This document shows, one piece after another, positions 32,601 to 39,085 of a stretch of 64,000 nucleotides of DNA. The DNA is taken from positions 50,519,028 to 50,583,027 of the forward strand of contig OZ024936.1 in the NCBI GenBank assembly GCA_964017235.1, read 5' to 3'. The first letter of the stretch is position 1. The number at the start of each line of letters is the position of its first letter. A program made the position numbers and the translations under genes. This DNA comes from Sabellastarte sp. h YS-2021 (taxonomy: Eukaryota > Annelida > Polychaeta > Sabellida > Sabellidae). A model generated the notes under the pieces. That model ran no database searches, was not told the origin of the DNA, and worked only from the letters and a program-made list of their open reading frames with translations.

Positions 32601-35265
32601 ATTGTGAAAATACTCTGGGCCTCGGTCCTTATACCTTCACTGCTTATCCAATCTAATCTAATTTAATCTACTGCTTTGCAGGCGCAATATCTGTCCCTGG
32701 ACGGGGAACTCAGTGTGATAAGTTAACAAAAATATTTACCATTAGGAGAGTTGGGGTGTGACTAAAGGGAAGGACACTAAGTCAGGAAACTTGATTTAAA
32801 TAGATGAGTTTTCTAATGTTTCCTGAAGGATGTGACAGACATGTTATTTCTTATTTCGAGGGGGGAAAGGTTCCAGAGAGCTGATGCATAAAGACTGAAA
32901 GAATTTGAAAAATGTTTTGATTTAGTGATGGTTGAATAATTGCTTCTTCCTAGAAAAAAACACCAATGTGGTTTTGTTACAGCCCCTCAGCATTGACATT
33001 CTGGCTGTTGAACCCACATAGAGGTGACAGTCTGGAATTAGATGCCATTCTTGCTAACCTCTAAGCCACAGAGGCCCTTTCTTTCCTGAACCAGTGTTTT
33101 TCACAGGATTATTCGTATAAACTTAACAAGGGTTATGTTGGGGACAGGTTATCAGTATTTACTAAATGTTGCCAGGAGTTGGAGGCCAGGATTGTTAACC
33201 AGAAAGATCAAAGCAAGGTAATCATTTGTCAAACTTCAGAACCATCTTTACTAAAATAATCAAAGACCAATTCTAATTCTTTAGTGCTGAATGTCCACTG
33301 AAAAGCAGACTCAAAGTCGCAACAAAAAAGTATCAATTTCAATTTGAAAATCTGAAGCAGTGTTTGATATTAATTCACAAGGCAAATAGAGACGCAAAGG
33401 TTTATTTGGGTTGTTGAAGCTGTCCCAAGTTACCATATCAATGCTATATATTTGTCAATGCATTATCAGATGATGCTGAGACTGCTGCCTCCAAGCTGAT
33501 TGCTGCTTCAGGTGGCAAGATCAATGCAGCCATTGACTTTGTTAATATACCCTCTACCATGGAGACTTGTCTGAAATCACTGGCTACAGTAAGGTTCTAA
33601 TTTTAAACCTTAAGGCAACATTCATTGAGAGTTATATAATCTTTGATTAACCTGCAAGTTAACAAACCCACACACTTAAAATCAAAATCAAATAAATATG
33701 TACTTGTATACTAAGTGAAAATAGCATCCCCCAGCCCTAACACAGTAATTAAGTGTTTAATTTCAAATTTTGCAAATGCTTCAAGTGACTTAGTGATCTT
33801 TTTTTGTTCTTAATCTTTTAACACTTACAGAGTTTCGAGGTTCTACATATACTTAGGCCTGATTGCTAATACTTCAATTCCAATCACACTTCTTCTGATA
33901 GCGTTACAGTCATCTTGGTATGTTCCGGTGAAATGGATCCACCCTTCCTGCAATTCAGCCAATGATATTTGTCCTTATGTTTTCACTTACTAGAAAGGAC
34001 GTTTTGTCTTTGCATTCTGCTTACCTCAGCTTTTCTTCATGGTGATATTAGAGTCTACTGAAAAAGAAAGTGCCCATGTAGAACCTGTAGTGTGTTTTCA
34101 ATTCTAGCCATTGAAACAAAATAATTTCGCCCTCTTTTGTGGGGGCTGTAATGATATACAGAAAAAGAATAACCATATTAAATTTACACATTTTAGGGAG
34201 GTACTCTGGCAGTGGTTGGACTTCAGAATACCAAATTCCCACCGGTCAATTTACAACAGGTTATATTCAGCAATATACGTATACAAGGTGTGTCTTGTGG
34301 ACACAAACATTACATTGATGACATTTTCAAGCTTCTTTGGGACAAAAAGGTAAGTCTTGCGAGTTACAAATAATACAATAATAGCACACGAGGCAGTAGT
34401 TAGTATGACATTCTGGAGTTAATTGTGGTGAACTCAAAAAGCTATATCTTTCAGAAACCATTATGGCTACTTTCAACTTTTCATTCTTTACTAGGGAAAA
34501 CAAGACATTTTCTATTACATCATATTTTTATGTCTCTAGTTTCTACGTGTGTAATCTGGTAGCCTTAAGCAATAACCATCTGATAGCTCCAAATAGAATT
34601 TGTCTACTCCCATAATTTGCTGGTAAAGATAATCTGTGTTGAACTAGCTTTTTCAACTGACCTAACTGCAAAAACACAGTCAAACTTTATCCCTTACATT
34701 TAAAGCTGCCCTGCTAAAAGAAAGGCACCCATTCATAAAGACACAATTACCGAAAAATGACATTCTTTGGCAAAGATTATAAAGCAGGGTGCCATTTAAA
34801 TACAAAATGTGTTGTTATGAGATGTTCTGTTTGACTGGCAAGTTTAAGTAATTCGTATCTGATATACTATTTTTCATTTAGTTAAACTCAGTCTTCATTG
34901 ATCCTTCTATCACCAATGTGTCTTGAATGATTATAATTTAGTTATGTTTAAATAATCTATGTGTCTTGAATGATTATAGATTAGTTATATTTAAATGATC
35001 AATGTGTCTTGAAATATTACAATTTAGTTATATTTAAATATAATGCAGACAATATCAAGAAAAGTTACAGGTGCATTGCCTTCTTTTTGCTGTCTTAATG
35101 CAGTTTAAACGTGATGTATCATGTAGCTAGTATATATCTTTGTAAATTCAGGTGAAAGGCCCTCCAATAACCACTGTGCCGTTTGAAGGTATTGGCTCTA
35201 TATTGGATAAGATGGCTGCCAGAGAGCTCATCAGTGGACGCTGTGTTGCAAAAATGGCTAGCTAA
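10190..35265 (+). CDS. Zinc-dependent alcohol dehydrogenase, MDR family, copy B (10 exons, 368 aa)
   Basis: Predicted cytosolic oxidoreductase of alcohols/aldehydes. Exons: 10190-10300, 11097-11178, 12897-12947, 21665-21806, 27051-27211, 29048-29157, 31652-31715, 33470-33588, 34197-34349, 35152-35265 (TAA at the end). All introns are GT-AG and the sum is 1107 nt. The catalytic zinc set is Cys44 (CGICHSD), His66-Glu67 (GHE) and Cys159 (LVPCGG). The structural zinc set is Cys98, 101, 104 and 111. The Rossmann motif GVGGLG is at 191-196, and Asp217 at the end of the next strand suggests NAD rather than NADP. There is no signal peptide. The start is the first ATG, giving MDSNSRTNKKLVAEKTNKLI, which parallels copy C. 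Introns carry a LINE, Harbinger elements and SINEs. Substrate is unknown. An AATAAA at 35532-35537 is a plausible polyadenylation signal. Confidence 0.9.
10590..10810 (-). mobile_element. Degenerate family-1 SINE in intron 1 of ADH copy B
   Basis: The reverse complement keeps the SINE landmarks: a tRNA-like region (GGAGGCAGG, GCCAGAAATCAAACC as a decayed B box), the middle segment GGCAAGCAACTTTCCCAG, and the 3' part TTGCTTTCGACACTGTGCAT. It is heavily mutated and no target duplication remains visible. Confidence 0.6.
10927..11036. mobile_element. Small hairpin MITE in intron 1 of ADH copy B
   Basis: Two arms pair almost completely: CAGTGAATTTGTATAATCAG followed by GGAATTCAC on the left, and GTGAATTCCCTGATTACAGA followed by AATTCACTGTAAC on the right, around an A-rich loop. 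Flanks are TATATGCTA and TAACATATA. It has no coding content. Confidence 0.7.
11664..11696. repeat. Poly-C tract
   Basis: A run of about 30 cytosines, interrupted once by T near its start, in intron 2 of copy B. Apart from this tract and a lone GGGGCCGTATTCACAAAG end at about 11887, the 1.7-kb intron shows nothing recognisable. Confidence 0.85.
11887..11950 (+). mobile_element. Solo left end of a GGGCC-type MITE
   Basis: GGGGCCGTATTCACAAAGGG followed by AAG-rich sequence matches the terminal inverted repeats of the elements at 37029-37519, 45052-45640, 60078-60970 and 61023-61557. No matching right end was found in the intron, so this is probably a fragment. Confidence 0.45.
14944..14960 (+). 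promoter_or_regulatory. Candidate TATA box of the Harbinger transposase
   Basis: GGTATATATATATAAAA lies about 45-60 bp before the transposase ATG at 15003. Its position fits a core promoter with a very short leader; the function is inferred. Confidence 0.4.
15003..16319 (+). CDS. PIF/Harbinger DDE transposase (438 aa)
   Basis: Catalyses cut-and-paste transposition and needs the Myb/MADF-like partner for nuclear import and DNA binding in studied Harbingers. The N-terminus is basic with a PPPPPPAPPAP stretch (about residues 37-48). A helix-turn-helix-like segment follows (about 105-165, with TIRYLATGESYTSLSCQFRV). The catalytic domain carries Asp203 (LGALDGKH), Asp293 or Asp294 (FILADDAF) and Glu330 (GRRVVENAFGIL), the DDE triad of the DDE_Tnp_4/HARBI1 family. 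The C-terminal tail holds seven consecutive Asp residues coded by a GAT run near 16152-16172. The length is normal for the family and no frameshift is seen. The start is the first ATG after the TATA-like sequence. A 43-bp minisatellite begins about 90 bp after the stop. Confidence 0.92.
   Translation: MPPFNGRQIQQQLRAFLVFIHLQIIMYFHFLRQAQQPPPPPPAPPAPIQRPRRRHNMWVRPWLLQREERGAYHNIMADLYATDIPGFTNYMRMTPEFFEMMKTRLEPRLARQATNYRAPISVGEKLALTIRYLATGESYTSLSCQFRVGRSTISKFLPEVCRAIQDEFTREYLKCPTTPDEWKELEREFRIRWNVPHALGALDGKHVALKKPKNSGALYHNYKGFFSIVMLALVDGQYKFRWVDVGTEGSCSDAQIFNASQLKRRIEDGRIGFPDPAPITQGGTDVPYFILADDAFALKTWLMKPYGRRLLTREERIANYRISRGRRVVENAFGILVSRFRVMRTTIELPPETVGEVVMTCVVLHNILRSQYQGQPAGQQPGGDDDDDDDVPGDCGLIGGAAGGGQDRNPAREAKRQRDYLKDYFNNEGAVAWQDGRI
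16412..16815. repeat. 43-bp minisatellite inside the Harbinger element
   Basis: About nine nearly identical 43-bp units containing ACAAACCCCATGCCAAGC and ATAACTTCTTGAGACGG run in direct tandem, followed by a decayed partial unit. The first unit differs slightly (CCAAACATAACTTGTTGAG). As 43 is not a multiple of 3, all minus-strand frames stay open across it, giving spurious Cys-rich ORFs. It lies between the convergent transposase and MADF genes. Confidence 0.93.
16816..17624. other. Noncoding spacer between the two Harbinger genes
   Basis: AT-rich with G/T-rich runs such as TTGGGTTTGTTATTTGGGGG around 17140-17250. No ORF of note. It presumably holds the two convergent 3' UTRs. Confidence 0.5.
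17625..18686 (-). CDS. MADF/Myb-like DNA-binding partner of the Harbinger transposase (353 aa)
   Basis: The second protein of Harbinger elements binds the subterminal DNA and recruits the transposase (known for the superfamily). An acidic N-terminus (MAEEEERCEEDPE) is followed at about residues 30-125 by a MADF-like fold with FVKLHPELYD, the tryptophans in EALWAEI and RRWFESQRTRYGKL, and SWVYQQMGFLKTHI. Residues 180-245 include a helical segment (HFEQMRTLISGFMHQK and AEKMTQEEFEELKGKIF). The C-terminus is Gln-rich (QQQQQQ runs) and low in complexity, as in transcription-factor-like tails. It is read toward the transposase, separated by about 1.3 kb including the minisatellite. A TATATAAG motif on this strand (19010-19018) could be its TATA box, leaving a leader of about 320 bp that may be spliced. 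Confidence 0.82.
   Translation of the reverse strand: MAEEEERCEEDPECHSSAKRARVCATFTDSDEVSIVEFVKLHPELYDKEHSRFHDRNRREALWAEISAELKLQPFDVRRWFESQRTRYGKLSKLQSGQAPREMTKRQSWVYQQMGFLKTHIRRKGANRSSGFEASPNTSKQDESRGSTTDTEHLESSVLRERSQSIITSTPVSTTDSKILEHFEQMRTLISGFMHQKSDRQPFFDYVASEAEKMTQEEFEELKGKIFRDIENIKSNRRRQPLPRRSATVTTESQRVGLLPTTTPQASSSTQAAASSSFVYYTPSPIGFSNPTSVLTVQDEGSRHNLSGILSQLPDLTSTQIVEQPQQQQQQPQQQLFTITTSAPPQQQQQPPQ
20245..20840. repeat. Dispersed repeat relic in intron 3 of ADH copy B
   Basis: Contains the words TCTGTTTATTTGTCTGTGTTC, GTCAAGATCCAGTC and, inverted further on, GCGAGGGAGCACAAACC with GATCCAGA. Related words recur near 10390-10580, 31200-31290, 36990-37670 and 50880-51020. It looks like an old foldback family whose arms carry a GATCCAGAT-type motif. 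Boundaries are unclear. Confidence 0.4.
21046..21180 (-). mobile_element. Degenerate family-1 SINE head
   Basis: The reverse complement gives a tRNA-like start with GGTACCATGGGTATCACAC, then CTTCCCGTCTCTTAGG and a decayed B box (GTTCGATTCCAGG) at the place expected from 9472-9560. The body is mostly lost. Confidence 0.5.
21425..21605 (+). mobile_element. Degenerate family-1 SINE
   Basis: Segments align in order with the intact copy at 9472-9701: CTCTCACCTCTGAGG, then a decayed B box, TCAAGTGGGA, GTTGGTTACTGTGCACAAT, CTGGTATACATTTTTTCTCC and CCCTTCAAAGATG. No target duplication was identified. Confidence 0.55.
22009..26640 (+). mobile_element. Recent LINE insertion (L1/Tx1-like non-LTR retrotransposon, 4.6 kb)
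   Basis: Bounded by a perfect 15-bp target duplication AAATTTCACATACTC (21994-22008 and 26641-26655) and ending in a poly-A tail (about 26621-26643) after AATATCAATAAA. It holds a long ORF2 but no gag-like ORF1; the first 550 bp encode only two short overlapping hydrophobic frames. It lies in intron 4 of ADH copy B in the same orientation. The intact ORF and perfect duplication point to a young insertion. Confidence 0.93.
22559..26350 (+). CDS. LINE ORF2: APE-type endonuclease plus reverse transcriptase
   Basis: Open from just after a TAA at 22556-22558 to 26350 (about 1263 codons); from the GTG at 22724 it is 1208 aa. The N-terminal endonuclease has ISANCQGLRDK, ICLQDTH, RGVAIL, IYAPNNDQPEF, CGDFNLVLDP, RLDYFLVPNS and RSDHSIVE. 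The usual LQETH Glu is Asp here. The reverse transcriptase follows with NWRPISLLSVVYKL, HQSGFLSGRSI, LLMLIDFEKAFDSVSW, GCRQGDPIAPYLFLL and the catalytic FADD (about 24682-24693). The C-terminus has a zinc-knuckle-like CRLCHCHVESLTHLFSEC. This order is typical of the L1/Tx1 group. There is no in-frame ATG before the endonuclease; the first is at about 23083, so initiation must be non-AUG or dependent on upstream translation. Confidence 0.9.
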   Translation, partial: SELKIIQNKIKLISANCQGLRDKQKRVDVLSYLKETNASIICLQDTHLLDTDLASVKQIWHECYINGSKTNSRGVAILLNNNFEFKVSKVIKDDGANFLQLLVSCNELNINLINIYAPNNDQPEFFTKVFEAVSYDGFDHVVLCGDFNLVLDPIKDTFNYKHINNPKARLKVIERMAELEMVDIFRHMNPDEKRYTWRKKNPVKQARLDYFLVPNSLTDIVETIDIKPGYRSDHSIVEMQINTNKFVQGSGIWKFNNSLLNNQDYLNLINKVITEEKLKYALPVYNLDYIRDNNITFSVDDDIFLETLFLRIRGETVKFSKFLKKKEKVLESNLKNDIAWLESNVNESNMKLLDDKKAELESIRKEKIKGYITRARIQWLDQGEKPTSFFCKLESKQFTEKTIRKLQLDNGFIINDQKMILKEVQKYYTNLFKEKETFSDFNLAKNITGNKVNQKNDIGKNISVMELGAVLKKMKNNKSPGIDGLSSEFFKVFWGKLKHFTANAINSCFFKGCLSISMRQTVITCLPKGQKDRNLLKNWRPISLLSVVYKLASATIAERLKSTLPHIISSHQSGFLSGRSIADSTRLVYDLMSHTEKNKIPGLLMLIDFEKAFDSVSWSFLYKVLDFFGFDNDFINWIKLFNNNVIAYVIQCGFLSDPIPVKRGCRQGDPIAPYLFLLVAEILSRIIENSSSIKGITIGKHNYKLTQFADDTTIFLDGSTKSLQATLNVLETFGSISGLKMNTEKTKLIWIGSKKHCKEKLNVSSKLHWGDSDFNLLGIDFSIELTQMPELNYEKAILRAKQTLNSWQHRYLTPIGKITVIKTLILSKFTHLFLSVSTPPHLINTLNKLLFSYVWDGKPDKINRQQICKKISDGGLAMIHVYNFERSLKIRWVKHIISGRNCAWLTLLNHEIKDLNKLALLGGDWLNHRISNLNPFWKTVFSYFMELCRKVKVHSRQDIVSSSLWFNTHIGTDNLFFPDWFKHGIYSIGDIIHTNGNILSLPEMKNRYNFSINFLNYFTVKKVLQNFITLYQQSNTFGFQRPFIPFHIKDSLLPGRGHKSVYFQLQQKINKPRKNELKWCLELDIVQDNDFWKQVYKICFCAINDNEYIWFQYRILYRILGVNELLVKMENAENDTCRLCHCHVESLTHLFSECTVTNALWNNVVSWIETKISIKLHLDKISKTLGYLEQDNFFWPLNFFLTITRYYIFTCAHKNQDPNIYCLQNTMKQKFFEQEMLSRVNNTNERFEKTWSRWCKILKNDTQ
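27836..28616. mobile_element. Harbinger-like non-autonomous relic, split by a LINE fragment
   Basis: The right end reads GGCTCCAGTTGAACATCCTCA followed by TTA. Its last 230 bp align with the reverse complement of 13533-13800, including GGCTTGTCCTGGTAG, ACCCCAAGTCAGGTC, GTGAAACAGACC, CCTGACTTTT and AGAGTCG. A LINE tail is inserted at 27952-28381. The left border is not resolved and the start given is approximate. Confidence 0.6.
27952..28381 (+). mobile_element. 5'-truncated CR1-like LINE 3' end
   Basis: A remnant of a reverse-transcriptase C-terminus reads NSFAFDAPSIWNALPDEILASP and FRKQLKTYLYTKAYPP (frame ending at 28228), the ending typical of CR1/L2-group proteins. It is followed by a 3' UTR with TTGTGTTGCGCCTTAGAGTC and an ATTAGA tail. 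A 7-bp duplication TCGATAT flanks it (27945-27951 and 28382-28388). A shorter copy of the same 3' UTR is at 44150-44237. Confidence 0.78.
29397..29470 (-). mobile_element. 5S rRNA-derived SINE fragment
   Basis: The reverse complement contains CTGAAGTTAAGCAGCAATGG and GTTAGTACTGGGATGGGTGA, the internal control region of 5S rRNA genes. It is too short and mutated to be a 5S gene. The same mutated form appears at 54205-54290, so both derive from one 5S-headed SINE family (SINE3 type). Confidence 0.72.
29471..30920 (+). repeat. Intronic block shared with ADH copy C
   Basis: Segments around 29481-29690, 30535-30610 and 30740-30840 match, in gene orientation, the reverse complements of 49450-49241, 47720-47525 and 47110-46965 in copy C. 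Shared words include TTTTGCATAA(T/C)GGAGAGTTAA, AATTAGTTCAGTGGGTACAT, TTCAAGCTTTATCCAAAATTA and TATAATAGATAATT. The block follows exon 6 in copy B but precedes exon 6 in copy C. It is therefore better explained as a dispersed element than as a conserved intron. Confidence 0.6.
30803..30901. repeat. Hairpin at the end of the shared block
   Basis: Arms CCATTATGTAAACTTAATG and CATTAAGTTTACATAATGG are perfect complements around a 10-base loop. An outer imperfect pair is ATAGATAATTGCCTCGTGGC with GCCACTTGGCCATTATCTAT. A degraded counterpart is at 46965-47055. Confidence 0.8.
32162..32394 (+). mobile_element. tRNA-derived SINE, family 1, in intron 7 of ADH copy B
   Basis: It begins GGGGGGCCACGGTGGCAGAG and has the A box TGGCAGAGTGG. 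The B box is slightly decayed (GGTTTACTTCC). It ends GATGTAAAACCCCAAATAAAT. Clear similarity over full length to 9472-9701. The flanks do not show a convincing target duplication. Confidence 0.88.
32625..32720 (-). mobile_element. CR1-like LINE 3' tail fragment
   Basis: The reverse complement (CACTGAGTTCCCCGTCCAGG and ATATTGCGCCTGCAAAGCAG, then TAGATTAAAT repeats) matches the tail at 58270-58330, which follows a recognisable reverse-transcriptase end. It is a short 3' fragment only. Confidence 0.65.
32978..33080 (-). mobile_element. Family-2 tRNA-derived SINE fragment
   Basis: The reverse complement reads GGGCCTCTGTGGCTTAGAGG, TTAGCAAGAATGGCATCTAA and CTGTCACCTCTATGTGGGTTC, matching the head of the intact family-2 SINE at 48801-48955. 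The tail is lost. Confidence 0.68.
34914..35042. repeat. Three 43-bp tandem units in intron 9 of ADH copy B
   Basis: Units start at about 34914, 34957 and 35000; each holds ATGTGTCTTGAATGATTATA and TTAGTTATATTTAAAT with a few substitutions. It lies just upstream of the last exon. Confidence 0.85.
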
Positions 35266-35531
35266 CTTTTTTTAAATATTGCAACTTTTGTGCAAAGTGT
35301 TATGTCACGTTTTCAAACTAATTTTGTTTTTCAAATAATGTTAATTGTGATTGAAGGTTTGACTGGCATGTCCTAAATTATTTAGTTTTTGTGAGAGGAG
35401 TGACACTCGGCTGTCTTATCTGACATAATGCGGACATTGAACAACTGGGATCTTTAAAGTAGTAAGTCATTCGGAACACAATTATATCCTCTAGACATCT
35501 GTAATTTGATTTTATCTAAATTAAATAATTA

Positions 35532-35537
35532 AATAAA
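35532..35537 (+). terminator. Candidate polyadenylation signal of ADH copy B
   Basis: AATAAA about 267 nt after the stop codon. The choice is by position and motif only. Confidence 0.4.
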
Positions 35538-35747
35538 TATTATACTTATCTGCACATAATTATACTTATCTTCTGAGATAGCTATTTAAATCATGTCCTA
35601 CCTCAAAGTTAACACCTTGATATAATTTAGAGAAAAAAAATTGATTAGTTCTCTAATATAGTGTTTAAGTTATCATTTTTTTAGAAGTCTAAATATGAGT
35701 ATTTACAGAGCAAAATTGAGAAAATCATTAGAGTTGCTGTTCCTAAT

Positions 35748-36545
35748 AGCCCTTTCACACTACAAGCGATATTGTCCGCAGTTATAAGCATTTGGTGAAA
35801 TGTCCCTGTCCTATGATCACTGTCTGACATGTAAAGATGGCTTTTTCTCGCATCTTTACGGTAATTGGGTACCACTATTTTTGCCAAGGTGCTTCCAAAT
35901 ACAGACATATATTTCATAGACAGCCCACACGCTAGAAGCTGGCACACCTAAGCCACAAACTTAACGAATAACCAATGAACGTCCAACACGCTGTTCCGGA
36001 GAAAAAATAGCTAGGGTTTATAAACCTATGCACAGCCCACATTTAGAGAGGCTGGTTAACAAAATTCAATTGGAAAAGACATTTGGAAACATCATGGAAA
36101 CAACATAAAATTCTCATACAAGTTCTACTTCATACAATTCCATTTGGCAAAGTAAGTTTCACAAAATCTATTTGTAACTAAATTCGAGTATTGTAAACAA
36201 TAATAAATTTCTGCACATATAAGCAATGAAGTGGAATTTGTGTTAACAAAATGTGTTTTGTAGAGTTACAGAAACATCAGATATGTGGCTCATTTAAGTA
36301 GAATTGTCAAAGTTAAATGGTGACTATGAACATAAAAACATTGTGAAATAAAGGAAATAAATACAATGTATATATTGCAAACTTGCAAGTCAGTGGCGAA
36401 CCATCCATTACCTTAAGTGTCCTATGAAAGTTTAAAAATAATTAAATTCCACCTCTGAATTTGGTACCGAGAGCATGTACAGATGATTCTGAGCTTGTGC
36501 AGATGAATTGCTTGCTACGGTAACTGAAGATGTGGTTCACTTTGT
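35748..36545. repeat. Repeat shared with 57535-57725
   Basis: Pieces such as CATTCACACTA-like TTTCACACTACAAGCGATAT, CATTTGGTGAAATGTCCCTG, CTGTCTGACAT, GTGGCGAACC and CTCTGAATTTGGTACCGAGAGCATGT correspond in order to CATTCACACTATAGG, CCAAATGCCCCTG, CACCTGACATC, GTGGCAAACC and CTCTGGATTTGGAACTGTGAGCATGT at 57535-57720. An old dispersed element of unknown class, longer in this copy. Confidence 0.5.
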
Positions 36546-37028
36546 ATATAAAGTTATGACTCGGTCAGCTTTTGGTGTAACACGGTGACATAAGGCGAGT
36601 GGAGGTAAATGGACGTAAAATTTTCAGATATTTATATTGCATCACTGTAACGTGTAATTGGATGTATGATGCAGACAATAGTAATTAATACCATGTGTGT
36701 ATGTTTATACAAAAGACAAGGAAACACATTTTGTTAAGCATGTTTTTTATGCAATTAAAACTCCATGTGAGATGACAGCTATTTTGTACGAATTGCAAGA
36801 TCCAGGTTCCAACTGATGCACCTTTACCTTGGGAACAAATAGGTTTGTGAAGCAGTCTTTCAATATGTTGATGTCACCCAGGTGTTGGGACATATAAATA
36901 ATTGCATTGTAACTTCTCGATGTTTATATGCTCGAATCACCTTGGTTCTGTGCCTTCCCAATAAACAGCAGAGCTAGCCTTGGAATCTAATAATAAATTC
37001 ATGGGAAAATCCGGATTTTTTTGTATCC

Positions 37029-37519
37029 AAATGATGATCCAGGGCCTGTTTTTACAAAGATTCTTAGAAAATTTCTTAGAATTACGCTTAAGTCTAAGAA
37101 AAATTTTCTTATTCTTAGAATAAAAACCTATTCACAAAACAATTCTTAGCTAAGAATAATTCTAAGAAAATAAGTAAAAATAAATGTGTGCACAGGTTAG
37201 ACTAAGTGTAATTCAAAGAAAAATTCTACGAATCTTTGTGAATACAGGCCCAGAAGTGACTTTCTGTATTTGGATGTAATTCTGGTCTCAAGAAAAAGAG
37301 TTTTGTGCATATAGCAATTTCATATTCTTAGAAAAATTCTAAGAATAAAAGCCATTCTTAGAAAAATTCTAAGAATAACTGTGATTCTAAGAACAAGAAT
37401 CATTGTGAATAGGAAAATTCTTATTCTTAGAATGTTTCTCAGAAAAAAGGACAATTCTAAGAAAAATTCTAAGAATAAGACTAATTCTAAGAATAAGAAT
37501 CTTTGTGAATGCGGGCCCT
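37029..37519. mobile_element. GGGCC-type MITE built of TTCTTAG/CTAAGAA words
   Basis: The left end GGGCCTGTTTTTACAAAGAT and the inverted right end GGGCCCGCATTCACAAAGAT are terminal inverted repeats. The inside is a near-continuous series of AATTCTAAGAA and TTCTTAGAA motifs, so most of the element can fold on itself. Flanks TGATCCA and TGATCAG may reflect the target duplication. Confidence 0.82.
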
Positions 37520-39085
37520 GATCAGTGTCCAAATTTAATGGGATCTAAGTTGAACTAAGACCCATCTTCTGATTTTTTTTCATAAAGTTTTTTCCAACCA
37601 GAAAAAAAAATTGTGTAATCCTGCTAGCAAACAGAAAAACAAATGGTCATGAAAATAATACCTCCTTGACGGAGGTAAATATTGTTAATATGTGGATAAG
37701 GCAAGTTGAATCTATTTGTGTTCATTTTAGATGATAAAGATTACAGTTTAAAGTCATATCAGGATATATAGCTCTTACTATTTAATACCTTTTTGCCATA
37801 GATTCATACCCAAAACCACAAGTGATCAAATGGCAAACTTGCCACCACTCGTCCCCTGAGGTCTCTTTATTTTAGCTGACAATAGAATGTTTTCTAGATA
37901 CATTGTGTTGTATACAATCCAAGTCTTTCATCAGCAGTTTCTCCCACGGATATAAAAACACTGCATGAATAACAATTGTTGTTTCAGGGGATGTATTCAC
38001 CAAATGGAGCAGTAAAAGTGGAACCCAAAAATCAGTTTAAATTAAAAACAAGATCAAAGTTTTCATTTTATATGGTATATCAAGATCAAGGTTTGGCATT
38101 TACAACGAAGTTGATATTTGTTCTTGAATATGGATCCTTTATTTTGGGCCTTAGCTTGATGGTTCTTAAATACAGCCTCAGGTGAAAAATATTTTAATTA
38201 TAACTGAAAAAAGCAGAATACAACAACTGACTATCTAAAGTGTCAAGGAAAAAATATCACGTTGGTAAATTCATGTGTATGCCATAATGATTTGTCTCCC
38301 AAACAGATAACTAATGTATTTAAATTGAATCAAATTTTTAGATTGTCTTATTGATGTGAATATGCTGTAAAGAGCCAGCAGTCCAAGAAAGGATAGTTCA
38401 ATATTTAGATGGTGTCTATGGGTAACACACCCCTCTCCCACTTCCAAGGTTGGAGGTTCAAACCCTTGACCTGACCCTATTCAGGAACCGCTGAATATAG
38501 ACTAATTAAACCAAGGGAGGACAGAATTACACCAGTAACGCAGCACATTACAATCATAAGTCCTTCTATAAGGAATATGCACTGCATTGTTATGATGTGA
38601 TGCCCTTAAAATTAACCATACAAAATAATGAGAAAATTGCAGATGTGAGTGGAGCAATTGGCATGAAATACTTGTATTAAAACTGGTTCATTTTGGTGTC
38701 ACACGTAACCACTATTTACTTGTATATATCCAAAACACCACTTTAAAATGCATCTGTAGTAACCACCATGAGACACCAACATATTGTCTGCTAATATACT
38801 CAAGCTGAAGTTACTAAATATGATTTAAAATCAAAAACAGATCTTTTAGTAGAGTCGGAGCAGTTTACAGGAAACAAAAAAGAAAATTATGAAAAAGGAA
38901 TGTGTGAACATATCAGAACAAAGAGACTTTTCAGAATAATATCATGATAATACAGTAAGCTATTCTGCAAAATAACAACATGTGGGACTGAATGAACCAA
39001 AAAACATACATGTGACGATTCTTACAGATATTCATTTATAATACAAATATTCATTTATAGACCACAAATATACCAGTACCTACAG
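37520..39085. other. Intergenic DNA between the convergent ADH genes
   Basis: A relic of the GATCCAGAT-type repeat continues to about 37675 (ending CTTGACGGAGGTAA), and a SINE head lies at 38396-38480. A 69-aa frame at 37976-38185 has no recognisable domain. Nothing else is supported. Confidence 0.4.
38396..38480 (+). mobile_element. Degenerate SINE head
   Basis: GTGTCTATGGGTAACACACC, then CTCTCCCACTTCCAAGGTTG and GGTTCAAACCC follow the A-box, anticodon-arm and B-box layout of family-1 SINEs. The body is not recognisable. Confidence 0.45.

Noticed and set aside
37320-37532. 70-aa Phe/Leu/Arg-rich ORF
   Set aside because: Translation of the TTCTTAG repeats in a MITE.
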